64,000 bases of DNA, taken from contig NZ_NSEB01000028.1 in the NCBI RefSeq assembly GCF_002734215.1, positions 289 to 64,288 on the forward strand. Reading direction: 5' to 3'. Numbering within the stretch: the stretch's first letter is position 1; each line of letters starts with the position of its first letter. Origin of the DNA: Fredinandcohnia onubensis (GTDB taxonomy: Bacteria; Bacillota; Bacilli; Bacillales; Bacillaceae_L). This document shows, piece after piece, positions 1-10,515 of the stretch. Under the pieces are notes generated by a model. That model was given only the letters and a program-made list of their open reading frames with translations. It ran no database searches and was not told the origin of the DNA. A program made the translations under genes and the position numbers.

Positions 1-430
1 ACGGTATATCGTCATATTGAAAAACAATAAGTGCTATACTGCAAACGTCCTAAACGGTATATCGCCATATTGAAAAACAATAAGTGCTATACCGCAAACA
101 ACCTAAACGGTAAATTGCCATATCGCAAAATGATAAAAGCTATACCGCAAACGGACTAAACGGTATATTGTCATATCGCAAAACAATAAGCGCTATACTG
201 CAAACAGCCTAAACGGTATATTGCCATATCGCAAAACAATAAATGCTATACCGCAAACGTCCTAAACGGTATATCACCAACCCGAGAAACAATAAATGCT
301 ATACCGCAGATGTCTTAAACGGTATAGCAACATATCGCAAAACAATAAGTACTATACCGCAAACAGCCTAAACAGTATATCGCTAGCTCGCAAAACAATA
401 AACGGTATATCGCAAACAGCATATAAACGA
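1..430. repeat. 53-bp tandem palindromic repeat array (partial, runs off the left edge)
   Basis: About eight head-to-tail units of 53 bp begin near positions 0, 53, 106, 159, 212, 265, 318 and 371. Units start with AACGGTATAT and end with CCGCAAAC followed by a variable four-base stretch and CTA. Each unit carries the inverted arms CGGTATA and TATACCG, so each could form a hairpin around an AT-rich loop with AAACAATAA. Point changes accumulate towards the right and the last unit is degenerate. There is no constant-repeat/unique-spacer pattern, so it is not a CRISPR. No open reading frame is conserved across the units. Function unknown. Confidence 0.9.
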
Positions 431-781
431 TACACCAGCAGTACCGTCGAAGCCTCTATTGATTTACATTAAACATACTATCCAAAATACCTCAGCCCCC
501 CCAAAAAAACACGCCCTTTTTAATCTTAACTCCCCATAACTATGTTAAATTTTACATGCAATATCATGAATTTGTATCAGATTGTTTATGATAAAAATGT
601 CTTAGTTATAAGTATTAATTACTATTCTAAAAAAATGGGTCCTCAGAAATCATAATTTAATTGGTGAATCGTATACTTATAAAACACTAAATTTTTTTCT
701 TGTTTAAAAAAGGGGATTTAGATTGCCTATCGAATACCTAATAAAAGGTTTTTGCATATATATAAAAGGGGAGGATGTAAC
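431..781. other. Intergenic AT-rich stretch before the mgtC-like gene
   Basis: No gene, convincing riboswitch or complete sigma-A promoter was recognised. I looked for an M-box (magnesium) riboswitch, as expected for some MgtC-type genes, and did not see its conserved blocks. The last 15 bases hold the GGGGAGG ribosome binding site of the next gene. Confidence 0.5.
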
Positions 782-1483
782 ATGATTGATTTTATTGCAT
801 CGTTCCAAACAGAAGAATTTTTAACGATGTCGATACGGATTTTTTTAGCGGCGTTATTGTGCGGGTTAGTTGGATTGGAGAGGGAAGTACATAAACACCC
901 TGCTGGGTTTCGTACACATTTGCTAGTTGGGGTTGGCTCTTGTTTAATGATGTTAATGTCGATTTATGGGTTTCAGCCTTATTTAGAAATGAGTACAAAT
1001 GTACGTTTTGATCCAGCACGGATTCCTTCCTATGTTATTAGTGGTATCGGATTTTTAGGTGCTGGTACCATTCTTGTTAGGGATGCAACGGTTCGGGGGT
1101 TAACGACTGCAGCTTCCATTTGGGTGGTTGCTGGTTTAGGTTTAATTATCGGATTAGGCATGTATGCTCCTGCCATATTAACAACAATAGTTGTTTTACT
1201 GAGCTTAATTTTCCTTAATCGGTTTGAGGAATTCTTCTTTAAATCCAGAAAAAGAAAAGTTATTCATATTATTATCAATGAAGATATATCGTCATTTTCT
1301 TCAATCTTACATCTATTTAAAGATAATGGTTTTCGGGTAAGGGATTTTAATATTAAGTACTCGAAGGATAAAATTAATAATAATTGCCAGTACACAATTG
1401 ATGTTGAGGTCGGAAGTAAAAATGAACGTTTGCGATTGTATGAAGAAATGTCAAAACAAGAAATGGTGCAAAAAATTTTCTGA
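782..1483 (+). CDS. MgtC/SapB family membrane protein
   Basis: A 233-residue inner-membrane protein. The N-terminal ~135 residues are hydrophobic with about four or five membrane segments and carry the MgtC/SapB signatures GLEREVHKHPAGFRTH, GIGFLGAGTI and VRGLTTAASIW. The C-terminal ~80 residues are a soluble ACT-like regulatory tail. The family is linked to magnesium homeostasis and, in pathogens, to control of ATP synthase; the substrate here is unknown. Start at 782 is chosen because GGGGAGG lies 8 bases upstream; an in-frame upstream ATG at 752 lacks such a site. In B. subtilis this place before ctsR holds an rRNA operon and lysS, so the neighbour is lineage-specific. Confidence 0.85.
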   Translation: MIDFIASFQTEEFLTMSIRIFLAALLCGLVGLEREVHKHPAGFRTHLLVGVGSCLMMLMSIYGFQPYLEMSTNVRFDPARIPSYVISGIGFLGAGTILVRDATVRGLTTAASIWVVAGLGLIIGLGMYAPAILTTIVVLLSLIFLNRFEEFFFKSRKRKVIHIIINEDISSFSSILHLFKDNGFRVRDFNIKYSKDKINNNCQYTIDVEVGSKNERLRLYEEMSKQEMVQKIF

Positions 1484-1586
1484 TTTGGTGTTTAGAGGGG
1501 TACTAGAATTGGAAAGTATAGGATAGTAAATGCCTTAAAAATGATTGCCTAAATAATTTTGACGTTCAATTTGAAAAGCGAAACAG

Positions 1587-1617
1587 TTGAAAAATTAGTG
1601 CGGTCATTTTATATTAT
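1587..1617 (+). promoter_or_regulatory. Putative sigma-A promoter of the ctsR operon
   Basis: TTGAAA at 1587-1592 and TATTAT at 1612-1617 are separated by 19 bases, a little long. It lies directly before the CtsR operator, as expected for an autoregulated class III heat-shock operon. Confidence 0.5.
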
Positions 1618-1623
1618 AGTTAT

Positions 1624-1650
1624 AGTCAAATATAGTCAAAGTCAAGGTCA
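1624..1650 (+). promoter_or_regulatory. CtsR operator
   Basis: The heptads AGTCAAA (1624-1630) and AGTCAAA (1634-1640), spaced by TAT, match the known CtsR box RGTCAAA-NAN-RGTCAAA. A further GTCAAGGTCAAGG follows at once and may be a degenerate second site. Being next to ctsR itself, it implies autorepression relieved by heat or protein stress. Confidence 0.9.
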
Positions 1651-1668
1651 AGGTGAGGTGTGGTCATA

Positions 1669-2130
1669 ATGAGGAATATATCTGATATCATCGAACACTA
1701 TCTAAAAAGTGTTCTTGATACAAGTGATCGAGCTATAGTTGAAATTAAAAGAAGTGAGATTGCCGATAAATTTGAATGTGTCCCATCTCAAATTAACTAT
1801 GTAATTAATACACGGTTTACGCTGGAGAGAGGATATTTAGTTGAAAGTAAACGAGGTGGTGGGGGTTATATTCGTATTATGAAGGTAAAGACGAATAATG
1901 ATTCTCAGTTGATTAATCAACTCGTTCGCCTTATAGACAAACGGATCTCTCAAACGAGTGCGGAAGATGTGATTTTGCGCTTGGTTGAGGAGGAAGTAAT
2001 CTCGAAAAGAGAGGCGAAGATCATGCTTAGTGTAATTGACCGTTCCGTCTTGTTTATTGAGCTTCCTCATCGGGATGAGTTGAGAGCACGAATGTTAAAG
2101 GCAATGCTAACATCCCTCATGTATAGATAA
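1669..2130 (+). CDS. ctsR: CtsR, class III heat-shock repressor
   Basis: A 153-residue transcriptional repressor of clp genes. The N-terminal winged helix-turn-helix holds the family signature EIADKFECVPSQINYVINTR followed by the glycine-rich wing SKRGGGGYIRI. The C-terminal half, ending in RDELRARMLKAMLTSL, is the dimerisation region targeted by McsB. ATG at 1669 is chosen over an upstream GTG at 1660 because the purine-rich AGGTGAGGTG (1651-1660) is then correctly spaced. First gene of ctsR-mcsA-mcsB-clpC, behind its own operator. Length and order match B. subtilis. Confidence 0.97.
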   Translation: MRNISDIIEHYLKSVLDTSDRAIVEIKRSEIADKFECVPSQINYVINTRFTLERGYLVESKRGGGGYIRIMKVKTNNDSQLINQLVRLIDKRISQTSAEDVILRLVEEEVISKREAKIMLSVIDRSVLFIELPHRDELRARMLKAMLTSLMYR

Positions 2131-2158
2131 TAAGGTTAGAAGTAGGAAGGTGCTTAAC

Positions 2159-2704
2159 ATGATATGCCAAGAATGCAATCAACGTCCTGCGACATTACAT
2201 TTTACAAAGATTATTAACGGTGAAAAGACAGAGGTTCATATATGTGAACATTGTGCTCAAGAAAAAAGTGAGATGTTTATGTTTCCAGGCACATCTGGCT
2301 TTTCAATAGATAACTTATTAGCAGGACTTCTACAATTTGAACCACTTGCAGGTTCAAAACAAAATGCTTTTCAACAAGATGAGATTTTACAATGTAAAAA
2401 CTGTAAAATGACTTTTCAACAATTTGCAAAGGTAGGTCGGTTTGGCTGCTCGCATTGCTATCCAACCTTTGAAAAACAACTTACCCCAATCTTAAAACGT
2501 CTGCATAGTGGTAATACACATCATACAGGGAAAATTCCAAAACGAATCGGAGGCTCCTTCCATATCCGGAAAGAGATTGAACAATTAAAGCAAAAGATGC
2601 AGGAATATATTTCCCTAGAGGAATTTGAAAAGGCTGCAGAAGTTCGTGACCACGTAAGGGCTTTAGAGAAAAAGCTAAGTGGTTACAAAGAGGGGGAGGT
2701 ATAA
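2159..2704 (+). CDS. mcsA: McsA, zinc-binding activator of the McsB arginine kinase
   Basis: A 181-residue adaptor. It has two CxxC pairs near the N-terminus (CQEC and CEHC), two more in the middle (CKNC and CSHC), and a C-terminal UVR-type helical motif around EEFEKAAEVRDHVRALEKKL. In the family McsA activates McsB and links to ClpC. Start ATG at 2159 follows AGGAAGG (2144-2150). It lies 28 bases after ctsR and ends 3 bases before mcsB, so the genes are co-transcribed. Confidence 0.95.
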   Translation: MICQECNQRPATLHFTKIINGEKTEVHICEHCAQEKSEMFMFPGTSGFSIDNLLAGLLQFEPLAGSKQNAFQQDEILQCKNCKMTFQQFAKVGRFGCSHCYPTFEKQLTPILKRLHSGNTHHTGKIPKRIGGSFHIRKEIEQLKQKMQEYISLEEFEKAAEVRDHVRALEKKLSGYKEGEV

Positions 2705-2707
2705 TCA

Positions 2708-3805
2708 ATGTCACTTGAGCATTTTATCAATCAAGCCTTAAGCTCTTGGATGAGTCAAGAAGGGCCGGATTCGGATATTGTCTTAAGTTCAAGGATCAGG
2801 CTTGCTCGAAATTTGAAAAATGTCCCCTTTTCAACAGTGTATTCAAATGAAGAAGCTCAGCAAATTGTGGAAGTCTTCCAAAAGGGCTTTTCAGGGAAGA
2901 GTTTTCCGTCAATTGGAGAAATGGAATTATTAAAAATGATGGAGCTTCAACCAATTGAAAAGAGGGTGCTTGTTGAAAAACATTTGATAAGCCCGCATTT
3001 AGCTGAGGACTCTCCGTTTGGGGCTTGTCTTTTATCTGAAAATGAAGAAATTAGCATTATGATTAATGAAGAGGACCATATTCGAATACAATGTTTATTC
3101 CCAGGGTTACAATTATCTGAAGCGTTAAGGGTCGCAAACAATCTAGATGATTGGATTGAAGAGCATGTCGATTACGCATTTGATGAAACAAGAGGTTATT
3201 TAACCAGCTGCCCGACGAATGTAGGGACTGGGATACGTGCTTCTGTGATGATGCATCTGCCAGCACTTATCTTAACTCATCAAATGAGTCGAATTATCCC
3301 GGCAATCAATCAACTTGGCCTTGTTGTAAGAGGAATATATGGTGAGGGCAGTGAGGCGTTAGGAAATATTTTTCAAATTTCTAATCAGATTACGCTTGGA
3401 AAGACGGAAGAAGATATTGTTGAAGATTTAGAGAGTGTTGTTGCTCAGCTGATTGCGCAAGAACGTTCTGCACGAGAAGCTTTGGTAAAAACCTCTAATA
3501 TTCAGTTAGAGGACCGAGTATTCCGTTCCTATGGGGTTTTAGCTAATAGTCGGATCATTGAATCGAAGGAAGCAGCAAAGTGTTTATCAGATGTCCGATT
3601 AGGTATAGATCTTGGCTATATAAAAGATATATCAAGAAGTATCCTTAATGAACTCATGGTTTTAACACAACCTGGATTCCTACAATCATATGCTGGTGGG
3701 GCATTAAGGCCAAATGAAAGAGACGTTAAAAGAGCGTCTATCATTCGAGAAAGATTGAAGCTAGAAAATAATAAGACTACTGACATGGAGGGTGATGGGT
3801 TATGA
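2708..3805 (+). CDS. mcsB: McsB, protein arginine kinase
   Basis: A 365-residue phosphagen-kinase-fold enzyme that phosphorylates arginines on proteins, marking them for ClpCP degradation, and that inactivates CtsR. Family motifs are visible: SSRIRLARN near residue 26, the [17 protein letters not shown] block near residue 175, and [20 protein letters not shown] near residue 210. The length is normal. It starts just after mcsA with GGGGGAGG as ribosome site and its stop overlaps the clpC start by four bases. Confidence 0.97.
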   Translation: MSLEHFINQALSSWMSQEGPDSDIVLSSRIRLARNLKNVPFSTVYSNEEAQQIVEVFQKGFSGKSFPSIGEMELLKMMELQPIEKRVLVEKHLISPHLAEDSPFGACLLSENEEISIMINEEDHIRIQCLFPGLQLSEALRVANNLDDWIEEHVDYAFDETRGYLTSCPTNVGTGIRASVMMHLPALILTHQMSRIIPAINQLGLVVRGIYGEGSEALGNIFQISNQITLGKTEEDIVEDLESVVAQLIAQERSAREALVKTSNIQLEDRVFRSYGVLANSRIIESKEAAKCLSDVRLGIDLGYIKDISRSILNELMVLTQPGFLQSYAGGALRPNERDVKRASIIRERLKLENNKTTDMEGDGL

Positions 3806-6255
3806 TGTTTGGCAGATTTACTGAGCGTGCACAAAAGGTATTAGCTTTAGCTCAAGAGGAAGCTGTACGATTAGGGCATAACAATATTGGAACTGAACAT
3901 GTATTATTAGGTCTTATTCGCGAAGGCGAAGGAATCGCTGCAAAGGCCTTACTTGCATTAGGATTAGGACCTGAAAAAATTCAAAAAGAGGTAGAAGCTT
4001 TAATCGGTCGTGGTCAAGAGGGGTCACAGACGATTCATTATACCCCACGTGCAAAAAAGGTAATCGAGTTATCCATGGATGAGGCTCGTAAGCTAGGTCA
4101 CTCTTATGTGGGTACAGAGCATATCCTACTTGGATTAATTCGTGAAGGGGAAGGCGTCGCTGCACGAGTATTAAACAATCTTGGAGTGAGCTTAAATAAA
4201 GCCCGTCAGCAGGTTCTTCAGCTATTGGGAAGCAATGAGTCATCATCAGGACATCATGGTGGAGGCTCTACAAATGCCAATACCCCAACTCTTGATAGTT
4301 TAGCGCGTGATTTAACTTCGATTGCAAGAGAAGGTAGCCTTGATCCAGTTATTGGCCGTAGTAAAGAAATTCAACGTGTGATTGAGGTACTTAGCCGTCG
4401 TACGAAAAACAACCCAGTTCTAATCGGAGAGCCTGGTGTTGGTAAAACGGCAATTGCAGAAGGATTAGCCCAGCAAATTATCAATAATGAAGTACCAGAA
4501 ACGCTTCGTGATAAGAGAGTAATGACCCTTGATATGGGTACTGTGGTTGCGGGTACTAAATACCGCGGGGAATTTGAAGACCGCCTAAAAAAGGTAATGG
4601 ATGAAATTCGTCAAGCTGGCAATATCATTCTATTTATAGATGAACTTCACACCCTAATTGGAGCAGGTGGAGCAGAAGGGGCAATTGATGCGTCAAATAT
4701 CTTAAAACCATCACTTGCTCGTGGTGAACTACAATGTATTGGTGCTACAACATTAGACGAATATCGAAAATATATTGAAAAGGATGCTGCTTTAGAGCGA
4801 CGCTTCCAACCAATTCAAGTGGATGAACCAACTGTTGATGAATCTATTTTAATTTTAAAAGGATTACGCGATCGTTATGAAGCGCATCATAGAGTGTCAA
4901 TCTCAGATGAGTCTATCGTTCAAGCTGTTAAACTGTCAGATCGCTATATTTCAGACCGCTTTCTGCCTGATAAAGCAATTGACTTGATTGATGAGGCTGG
5001 TTCAAAGGTTCGTCTTCGTTCATACACTGCACCACCAAATTTAAAGGAGCTTGAACAAAAGCTTGAAGAAGTTCGCAAGGAAAAGGATGCAGCGGTTCAA
5101 AGTCAAGAGTTTGAAAAAGCAGCATCATTACGTGATTCTGAGCAACGTCTTCGTGAGCAGTTAGAAGAAACGAAGAAAAACTGGAAGGAAAAGCAGGGGC
5201 AAGAGAACTCTGAGGTTACAGTGGATGATATCGCAATGGTCGTATCAAGCTGGACTGGGGTCCCTGTATCAAAGCTAGCACAAACAGAAGCGAATAAATT
5301 ATTGAACATGGAAGAAATCCTCCATTCACGAGTAATCGGTCAGGAAGAGGCAGTTAAAGCCGTTTCCAAGGCAGTTAGACGTTCACGTGCAGGATTAAAA
5401 GATCCGAAGCGCCCAACAGGTTCATTTATTTTCCTCGGCCCAACGGGCGTAGGTAAAACAGAACTGGCTCGTGCTCTTGCTGAATCTATTTTCGGTGATG
5501 AAGATGCAATGATTCGTGTAGATATGTCTGAGTACATGGAGAAGCATTCCACATCTAGACTAGTGGGCTCACCTCCAGGGTATGTAGGCTATGAAGAGGG
5601 CGGCCAATTAACTGAGAAGGTACGTCGCAAACCATACTCCGTCATTTTATTAGATGAGATTGAAAAGGCACATCCAGATGTGTTTAATATATTACTTCAA
5701 GTACTTGAGGATGGTCGTTTGACAGATTCAAAAGGCCGCACCGTTGATTTTAGAAATACGATTTTAATTATGACTTCAAACGTCGGAGCTAGCACATTAA
5801 AGCGTAACAAATATGTTGGGTTTGCAATGGAAGATGAAAAGCAAGATTATAAGAACATGAAGGATAAGGTAATGGAGGAATTGAAGAAAGCATTCCGACC
5901 AGAATTCCTTAACCGTATTGATGAAATTATCGTCTTCCACTCACTAGAGAAGAAACATCTGAAGGAAATTGTAACACTCATGTCAGATCAGTTAACGAAA
6001 CGTCTAAAAGAGCAAGACTTTGAGCTTGAGTTAACAGATGCGGCTAAAGACCGAATTGCTGAGGAAGGCTATGATCCTGAATATGGGGCACGTCCATTAC
6101 GCCGTGCGATCCAAAAACAAATTGAAGACCGTTTGTCTGAAGAGCTATTACGCGGTAAAATAGAAAAAGGAAAGAAAATTGTTATGGACTTCGATAACGG
6201 AGAATTTGTTATTCAAACGAAGGAAGTCGAAGAAACAAAAGAAACAGTGAAATAA
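3802..6255 (+). CDS. clpC: ClpC, Hsp100 AAA+ unfoldase of the ClpCP protease
   Basis: An 817-residue ATPase that unfolds substrates for ClpP. Order of parts: two N-terminal Clp_N repeats (residues ~1-145), AAA+ domain 1 with Walker A GEPGVGKT, a UVR-bearing middle domain (~410-480), AAA+ domain 2 with Walker A GPTGVGKT, and a C-terminal small domain containing [12 protein letters not shown]. Near-identical to B. subtilis ClpC over most of its length. Its ATG overlaps the mcsB stop (translational coupling), and a strong terminator follows, closing the operon. Confidence 0.98.
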   Translation: MMFGRFTERAQKVLALAQEEAVRLGHNNIGTEHVLLGLIREGEGIAAKALLALGLGPEKIQKEVEALIGRGQEGSQTIHYTPRAKKVIELSMDEARKLGHSYVGTEHILLGLIREGEGVAARVLNNLGVSLNKARQQVLQLLGSNESSSGHHGGGSTNANTPTLDSLARDLTSIAREGSLDPVIGRSKEIQRVIEVLSRRTKNNPVLIGEPGVGKTAIAEGLAQQIINNEVPETLRDKRVMTLDMGTVVAGTKYRGEFEDRLKKVMDEIRQAGNIILFIDELHTLIGAGGAEGAIDASNILKPSLARGELQCIGATTLDEYRKYIEKDAALERRFQPIQVDEPTVDESILILKGLRDRYEAHHRVSISDESIVQAVKLSDRYISDRFLPDKAIDLIDEAGSKVRLRSYTAPPNLKELEQKLEEVRKEKDAAVQSQEFEKAASLRDSEQRLREQLEETKKNWKEKQGQENSEVTVDDIAMVVSSWTGVPVSKLAQTEANKLLNMEEILHSRVIGQEEAVKAVSKAVRRSRAGLKDPKRPTGSFIFLGPTGVGKTELARALAESIFGDEDAMIRVDMSEYMEKHSTSRLVGSPPGYVGYEEGGQLTEKVRRKPYSVILLDEIEKAHPDVFNILLQVLEDGRLTDSKGRTVDFRNTILIMTSNVGASTLKRNKYVGFAMEDEKQDYKNMKDKVMEELKKAFRPEFLNRIDEIIVFHSLEKKHLKEIVTLMSDQLTKRLKEQDFELELTDAAKDRIAEEGYDPEYGARPLRRAIQKQIEDRLSEELLRGKIEKGKKIVMDFDNGEFVIQTKEVEETKETVK

Positions 6256-6267
6256 CATGTAAATTGT

Positions 6268-6309
6268 AAAAGAGGTATACATTATATAGTCTGTGTATAC
6301 CTCTTTTTT
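6268..6309 (+). terminator. Rho-independent terminator of the ctsR-clpC operon
   Basis: An AAAGAGGTATACA arm pairs with TGTATACCTCTTT around a 12-base loop, followed by a T-run. It separates clpC from radA. Confidence 0.93.
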
Positions 6310-6317
6310 CTAAACAA

Positions 6318-6439
6318 TGTCTAGCTCCTGGCGCCATCGGCTCGAGGTCACAAGCTAATCGCTTCTGAAGGCAAAAAGCGCCTTCTTTCAGCGCTTATCT
6401 TGTGCTTGTCGCCGATTAACGGGCGCCTTGCGCTTTTCT
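6318..6439. repeat. Interspersed palindromic repeat, copy A (before radA)
   Basis: A 122-bp, GC-richer element starting TGTCTAGCTC and ending GCGCTTTTCT. Nested arms let the whole unit fold: GGCGCC/GGCGCC, ATCGGC/GCCGAT, CACAAG/CTTGTG and GAAGGC/GCCTTC. It is clearly homologous to the element at 12319-12440 and, like it, ends a few bases before a ribosome binding site. It resembles palindromic intergenic elements I recall as widespread in Bacillaceae genomes. Confidence 0.88.
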
Positions 6440-6461
6440 AATAAAGAAAGGATTAATGACG

Positions 6462-7829
6462 ATGGCAAAAACAAAAACGAAATTCACCTGTCAATCCTGT
6501 GGCTATGAAACACCAAAATGGATGGGAAAATGTCCTGGATGTGGTGCGTGGAATTCATTAGTCGAGGAAACCTTGCATAAGCCAGCTAGAAAAGGTGCTT
6601 TTACTCATTCAAGTCCCACAGTTCAACGAACGCCTTCACCAATCACTTCAATCGAGTCAGAAAATGAACCAAGAATGTATACAGCAAACCAAGAATTTAA
6701 TCGCGTACTTGGCGGCGGGATCGTCAGGGGTTCGCTTGTCCTAATTGGGGGAGACCCAGGTATAGGAAAGTCTACCTTACTGCTACAAGTATCCTCTCAA
6801 TTAGCCAAACAAGACAAAGTTTTATATATTTCCGGAGAAGAATCGGTCAAGCAAACTAAGCTACGATCTGATCGCCTAGGTGTTTCCTCTGATCAATTGT
6901 ATGTCTTAGCGGAAACGGACCTCGAATTTATTTCCCAGACAATTTCTGAGCTTAAACCTTCTTTTGTAGTCATTGACTCCATTCAGACGATTTATCACTC
7001 TGATATTGCCTCTGCTCCTGGTAGTGTGTCACAGGTGCGTGAATGTACAGCAGAGTTAATGCGAATTGCAAAAACAAATGGGATAGCTATTTTTATTGTT
7101 GGTCATGTTACGAAAGAGGGGAATATTGCAGGCCCACGTTTATTGGAACATATGGTTGATACGGTTCTTTACTTTGAGGGGGAACGTCATCATACATACC
7201 GAATACTACGTGCAGTGAAAAACCGTTTTGGTTCAACCAATGAAATGGGTATTTTTGAGATGAAGGAAACAGGCCTTGAAGAGGTTGCAAATCCATCTGA
7301 AATTTTTCTAGAAGAGCGTTCTGCAGGATCTGCAGGATCAACGGTTGTTGCCTCAATGGAAGGGACACGACCGGTTCTCGTTGAAATTCAGGCATTGATT
7401 TCACCAACTAGCTTTGGAAATCCACGACGAATGGCAACTGGGATTGACCATAACCGGGTATCGCTATTAATGGCTGTATTAGAAAAAAGAGCAGGTTTTC
7501 TTTTGCAAAACCAAGATGCCTATTTGAAGGTTGCAGGTGGAGTGAAATTAGATGAACCAGCAATTGATTTAGCTGTTGCTTTAAGTATTGCTTCAAGTTT
7601 CAGAGATCAAGCAACAAATCCGGCAGACGTTATTATTGGAGAGGTTGGTTTAACCGGTGAGGTAAGAAGAGTTTCTCGTATCGAGCAGCGGGTCCAAGAA
7701 GCAGCAAAGCTTGGTTTTAAGCGAGTAATCCTTCCTGAACGTAATCTTGGTGGATGGACCATTCCAAAGGGCATTGAAGTTATCGGCGTAAGTGATATAA
7801 GGCAGGCTATTCAACATACACTAGGATAG
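6462..7829 (+). CDS. radA: RadA/Sms, DNA repair and recombination ATPase
   Basis: A 455-residue DnaB-like helicase/branch-migration protein. It begins with a four-cysteine zinc finger ([19 protein letters not shown]), followed by a RecA-like core with Walker [10 protein letters not shown], the RadA motif [13 protein letters not shown], and a Lon-protease-like C-terminal domain around residues 300-450. ATG at 6462 is preferred (matches B. subtilis and spacing from AGAAAGGA); an in-frame ATG at 6456 is possible. It follows the palindromic repeat directly, so its promoter may lie in or before that element. The usual downstream partner disA is absent. Confidence 0.96.
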   Translation: MAKTKTKFTCQSCGYETPKWMGKCPGCGAWNSLVEETLHKPARKGAFTHSSPTVQRTPSPITSIESENEPRMYTANQEFNRVLGGGIVRGSLVLIGGDPGIGKSTLLLQVSSQLAKQDKVLYISGEESVKQTKLRSDRLGVSSDQLYVLAETDLEFISQTISELKPSFVVIDSIQTIYHSDIASAPGSVSQVRECTAELMRIAKTNGIAIFIVGHVTKEGNIAGPRLLEHMVDTVLYFEGERHHTYRILRAVKNRFGSTNEMGIFEMKETGLEEVANPSEIFLEERSAGSAGSTVVASMEGTRPVLVEIQALISPTSFGNPRRMATGIDHNRVSLLMAVLEKRAGFLLQNQDAYLKVAGGVKLDEPAIDLAVALSIASSFRDQATNPADVIIGEVGLTGEVRRVSRIEQRVQEAAKLGFKRVILPERNLGGWTIPKGIEVIGVSDIRQAIQHTLG

Positions 7830-8108
7830 CTTAAATATTGGTATAAAAAAATCGAGTAAAAAATGAAACATCTTTGCTTCTTTTTACGTATAGTAAGTGT
7901 GAACAAATGGACATACCACTTTCTTGCCGTGTTGCGTATGCTTATAATATTTTTTTACAGGAGCAGTAATAATTTTAGTAGGATTTTAAAATAATATATA
8001 GGTATCGTTTACACGTCTATGTCATTCTGTTTACATTTTGAAAAAAGCTATTTATTGTAGGTTTCAATTATTATAAAGTGATTATAATGAATAGGAGGAG
8101 GTGAAGGA
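7830..8108. other. radA-yacL intergenic region, site of the missing disA
   Basis: Only 279 AT-rich bases separate radA from yacL, whereas B. subtilis carries the ~1.1-kb disA gene here. No reading frame or recognisable remnant of the DisA diadenylate cyclase is visible. A TATAAT with an upstream TG lies at 8083-8088 close to the yacL ribosome site, perhaps a weak promoter. Confidence 0.7.
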
Positions 8109-9200
8109 ATGTTAAAACGTATTGTGCAGCTATTTTTTCTAATCGTCGGAGGTATGCTTGGAATTGTATATCTACCTGATTTACTTAAGCTGTTAAATAT
8201 CGACAATATTCCATACTTAAATAACTCATATACGCTTGCGATTTTAGGTGCTATTATATTATTTATTGTTACTTTTTGGTTAGTAGATTATATCGTAGGT
8301 CTAATTAAATGGCTTGAAGAGTCATTGATCAAAGCTCCTGTTACAGATGTGTTATTTGGAAGCCTAGGTTTAATTTCAGGTTTAATTGTTGCATTTTTAA
8401 TTGTGATTCCATTAGACCGGATTACATTTTCAGTTGTAAATACAGTGCTTCCTATTTTCATAACCCTGCTTTTGGGATACTTAGGATTCCAGGTTGGTTT
8501 CAAAAAGCGGGATGAGCTTGTGAACTTATTCTCTATTAACCGTGCTGGGAAGAAAAAAGGCTTAGAGGACGAGGAAGTTAACCAACAGGCCAAAAAGCTT
8601 AAAATTTTGGATACAAGTGTAATTATTGATGGACGTATTGCAGATATTTGCCAAACGGGATTTCTTGAAGGAACCATTGTCATTCCACGATTTGTTTTAG
8701 AGGAACTCCAGCATATTGCGGATTCTTCAGACGTGTTAAAGCGAAACCGTGGTAGAAGAGGTTTGGATATTTTAAACCGAATTCAAAAAGAACTATCAAT
8801 CAAGGTAGATATTTACGAAGGTGACTTTGACGATATACAAGAGGTTGATAGTAAGTTAGTGAAACTTGCGAAATTAACGATGGGTGTAGTCGTGACAAAT
8901 GACTTTAACCTTAACAAGGTTTGTGAGCTGCAAAATGTAGCAGTATTGAACATTAATGACTTAGCAAATGCTGTGAAACCAGTTGTGTTACCTGGTGAAG
9001 AATTGAGTGTGCAGGTCATTAAGGATGGAAAAGAACATAATCAGGGTGTTGCTTACTTAGATGACGGCACAATGATTGTCGTTGAAGAAGGTCGTGATTA
9101 TATCGGAAAACGCATTGATGTACTTGTAACAAGTGTGTTACAAACATCAGCGGGTCGAATGATTTTCGCAAAGCCAAAGTTGCTTGAAAAAGCTTTATAA
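8109..9200 (+). CDS. yacL: YacL, PIN/TRAM-domain membrane protein (putative RNase)
   Basis: A 363-residue protein with about four N-terminal membrane segments (residues ~1-135). A PIN nuclease domain follows, starting [15 protein letters not shown] and with further acidic residues in [12 protein letters not shown]. The C-terminal TRAM domain (~285-350) is a nucleic-acid-binding fold. The family is conserved beside radA/disA and ispD in bacilli, but its substrate is not established to my knowledge. Ribosome site AGGAGGAGGTG lies directly upstream. Confidence 0.92.
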   Translation: MLKRIVQLFFLIVGGMLGIVYLPDLLKLLNIDNIPYLNNSYTLAILGAIILFIVTFWLVDYIVGLIKWLEESLIKAPVTDVLFGSLGLISGLIVAFLIVIPLDRITFSVVNTVLPIFITLLLGYLGFQVGFKKRDELVNLFSINRAGKKKGLEDEEVNQQAKKLKILDTSVIIDGRIADICQTGFLEGTIVIPRFVLEELQHIADSSDVLKRNRGRRGLDILNRIQKELSIKVDIYEGDFDDIQEVDSKLVKLAKLTMGVVVTNDFNLNKVCELQNVAVLNINDLANAVKPVVLPGEELSVQVIKDGKEHNQGVAYLDDGTMIVVEEGRDYIGKRIDVLVTSVLQTSAGRMIFAKPKLLEKAL

Positions 9201-9222
9201 TTGAATACTTAAACATCGATAG

Positions 9223-9921
<699 letters not shown>

Positions 9922-9964
9922 ATTATTTCTGGAGTAAACAACTTGATAAAAAGGGGGAGAACCC

Positions 9965-10447
9965 ATGTTTCGTATTGGGCAGGGCTTTGATGTTCATCAA
10001 TTGGTTGAAGGACGCCCGTTAATTATAGGTGGAATTACAATCCCATATGAAAAAGGATTATTAGGCCATTCTGATGCAGATGTATTGCTGCACACAGTAT
10101 CTGATGCATGTCTTGGCGCGATTGGTGAAGGAGACATAGGCAAGCATTTTCCGGATACAGACCCGAATTTTAAGGATGCCGATTCTGCAAAACTTCAACA
10201 GCATGTATGGGGGCTGGTAAGGAGCAAAGGGTATAAGCTTGGAAATATCGACTGTACCATTATTGCTCAAAAGCCTAAAATGGCACCGTATATTGAACAA
10301 ATCAGAGGACGAATTGCCGAATTGTTAGAAGCAGACCCTTCTCAGGTGAATGTAAAAGCCACAACAACTGAAAAATTAGGCTTTGCGGGTCGTGGTGAGG
10401 GAATTGCAGCACAAGCTACAGTGCTATTGTTAAAGGAAGATAACTAA
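9965..10447 (+). CDS. ispF: IspF, 2-C-methyl-D-erythritol 2,4-cyclodiphosphate synthase
   Basis: A 160-residue trimeric, metal-dependent MEP-pathway enzyme. The signature GFDVHQL supplies the metal-binding Asp and His, [15 protein letters not shown] a further His and substrate contacts, and [15 protein letters not shown] the C-terminal family motif. Preceded by AAGGGGGAG. It works two steps after IspD, and the pair shows that this organism makes isoprenoids by the MEP route. Confidence 0.97.
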   Translation: MFRIGQGFDVHQLVEGRPLIIGGITIPYEKGLLGHSDADVLLHTVSDACLGAIGEGDIGKHFPDTDPNFKDADSAKLQQHVWGLVRSKGYKLGNIDCTIIAQKPKMAPYIEQIRGRIAELLEADPSQVNVKATTTEKLGFAGRGEGIAAQATVLLLKEDN

Positions 10448-10515
10448 TTCTTTGACAGTAAACAAAGTGGTGTTAAAATATCAATGATACAAAGGTCGTA
10501 ACGGAGGGTACATAA

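Noticed and set aside
1-430. CRISPR array
   Set aside because: The whole 53-bp unit repeats; there is no alternation of constant repeat and unique spacer, and no cas gene nearby.
1-781. M-box magnesium riboswitch before the MgtC-like gene
   Set aside because: The conserved blocks of that riboswitch could not be found.
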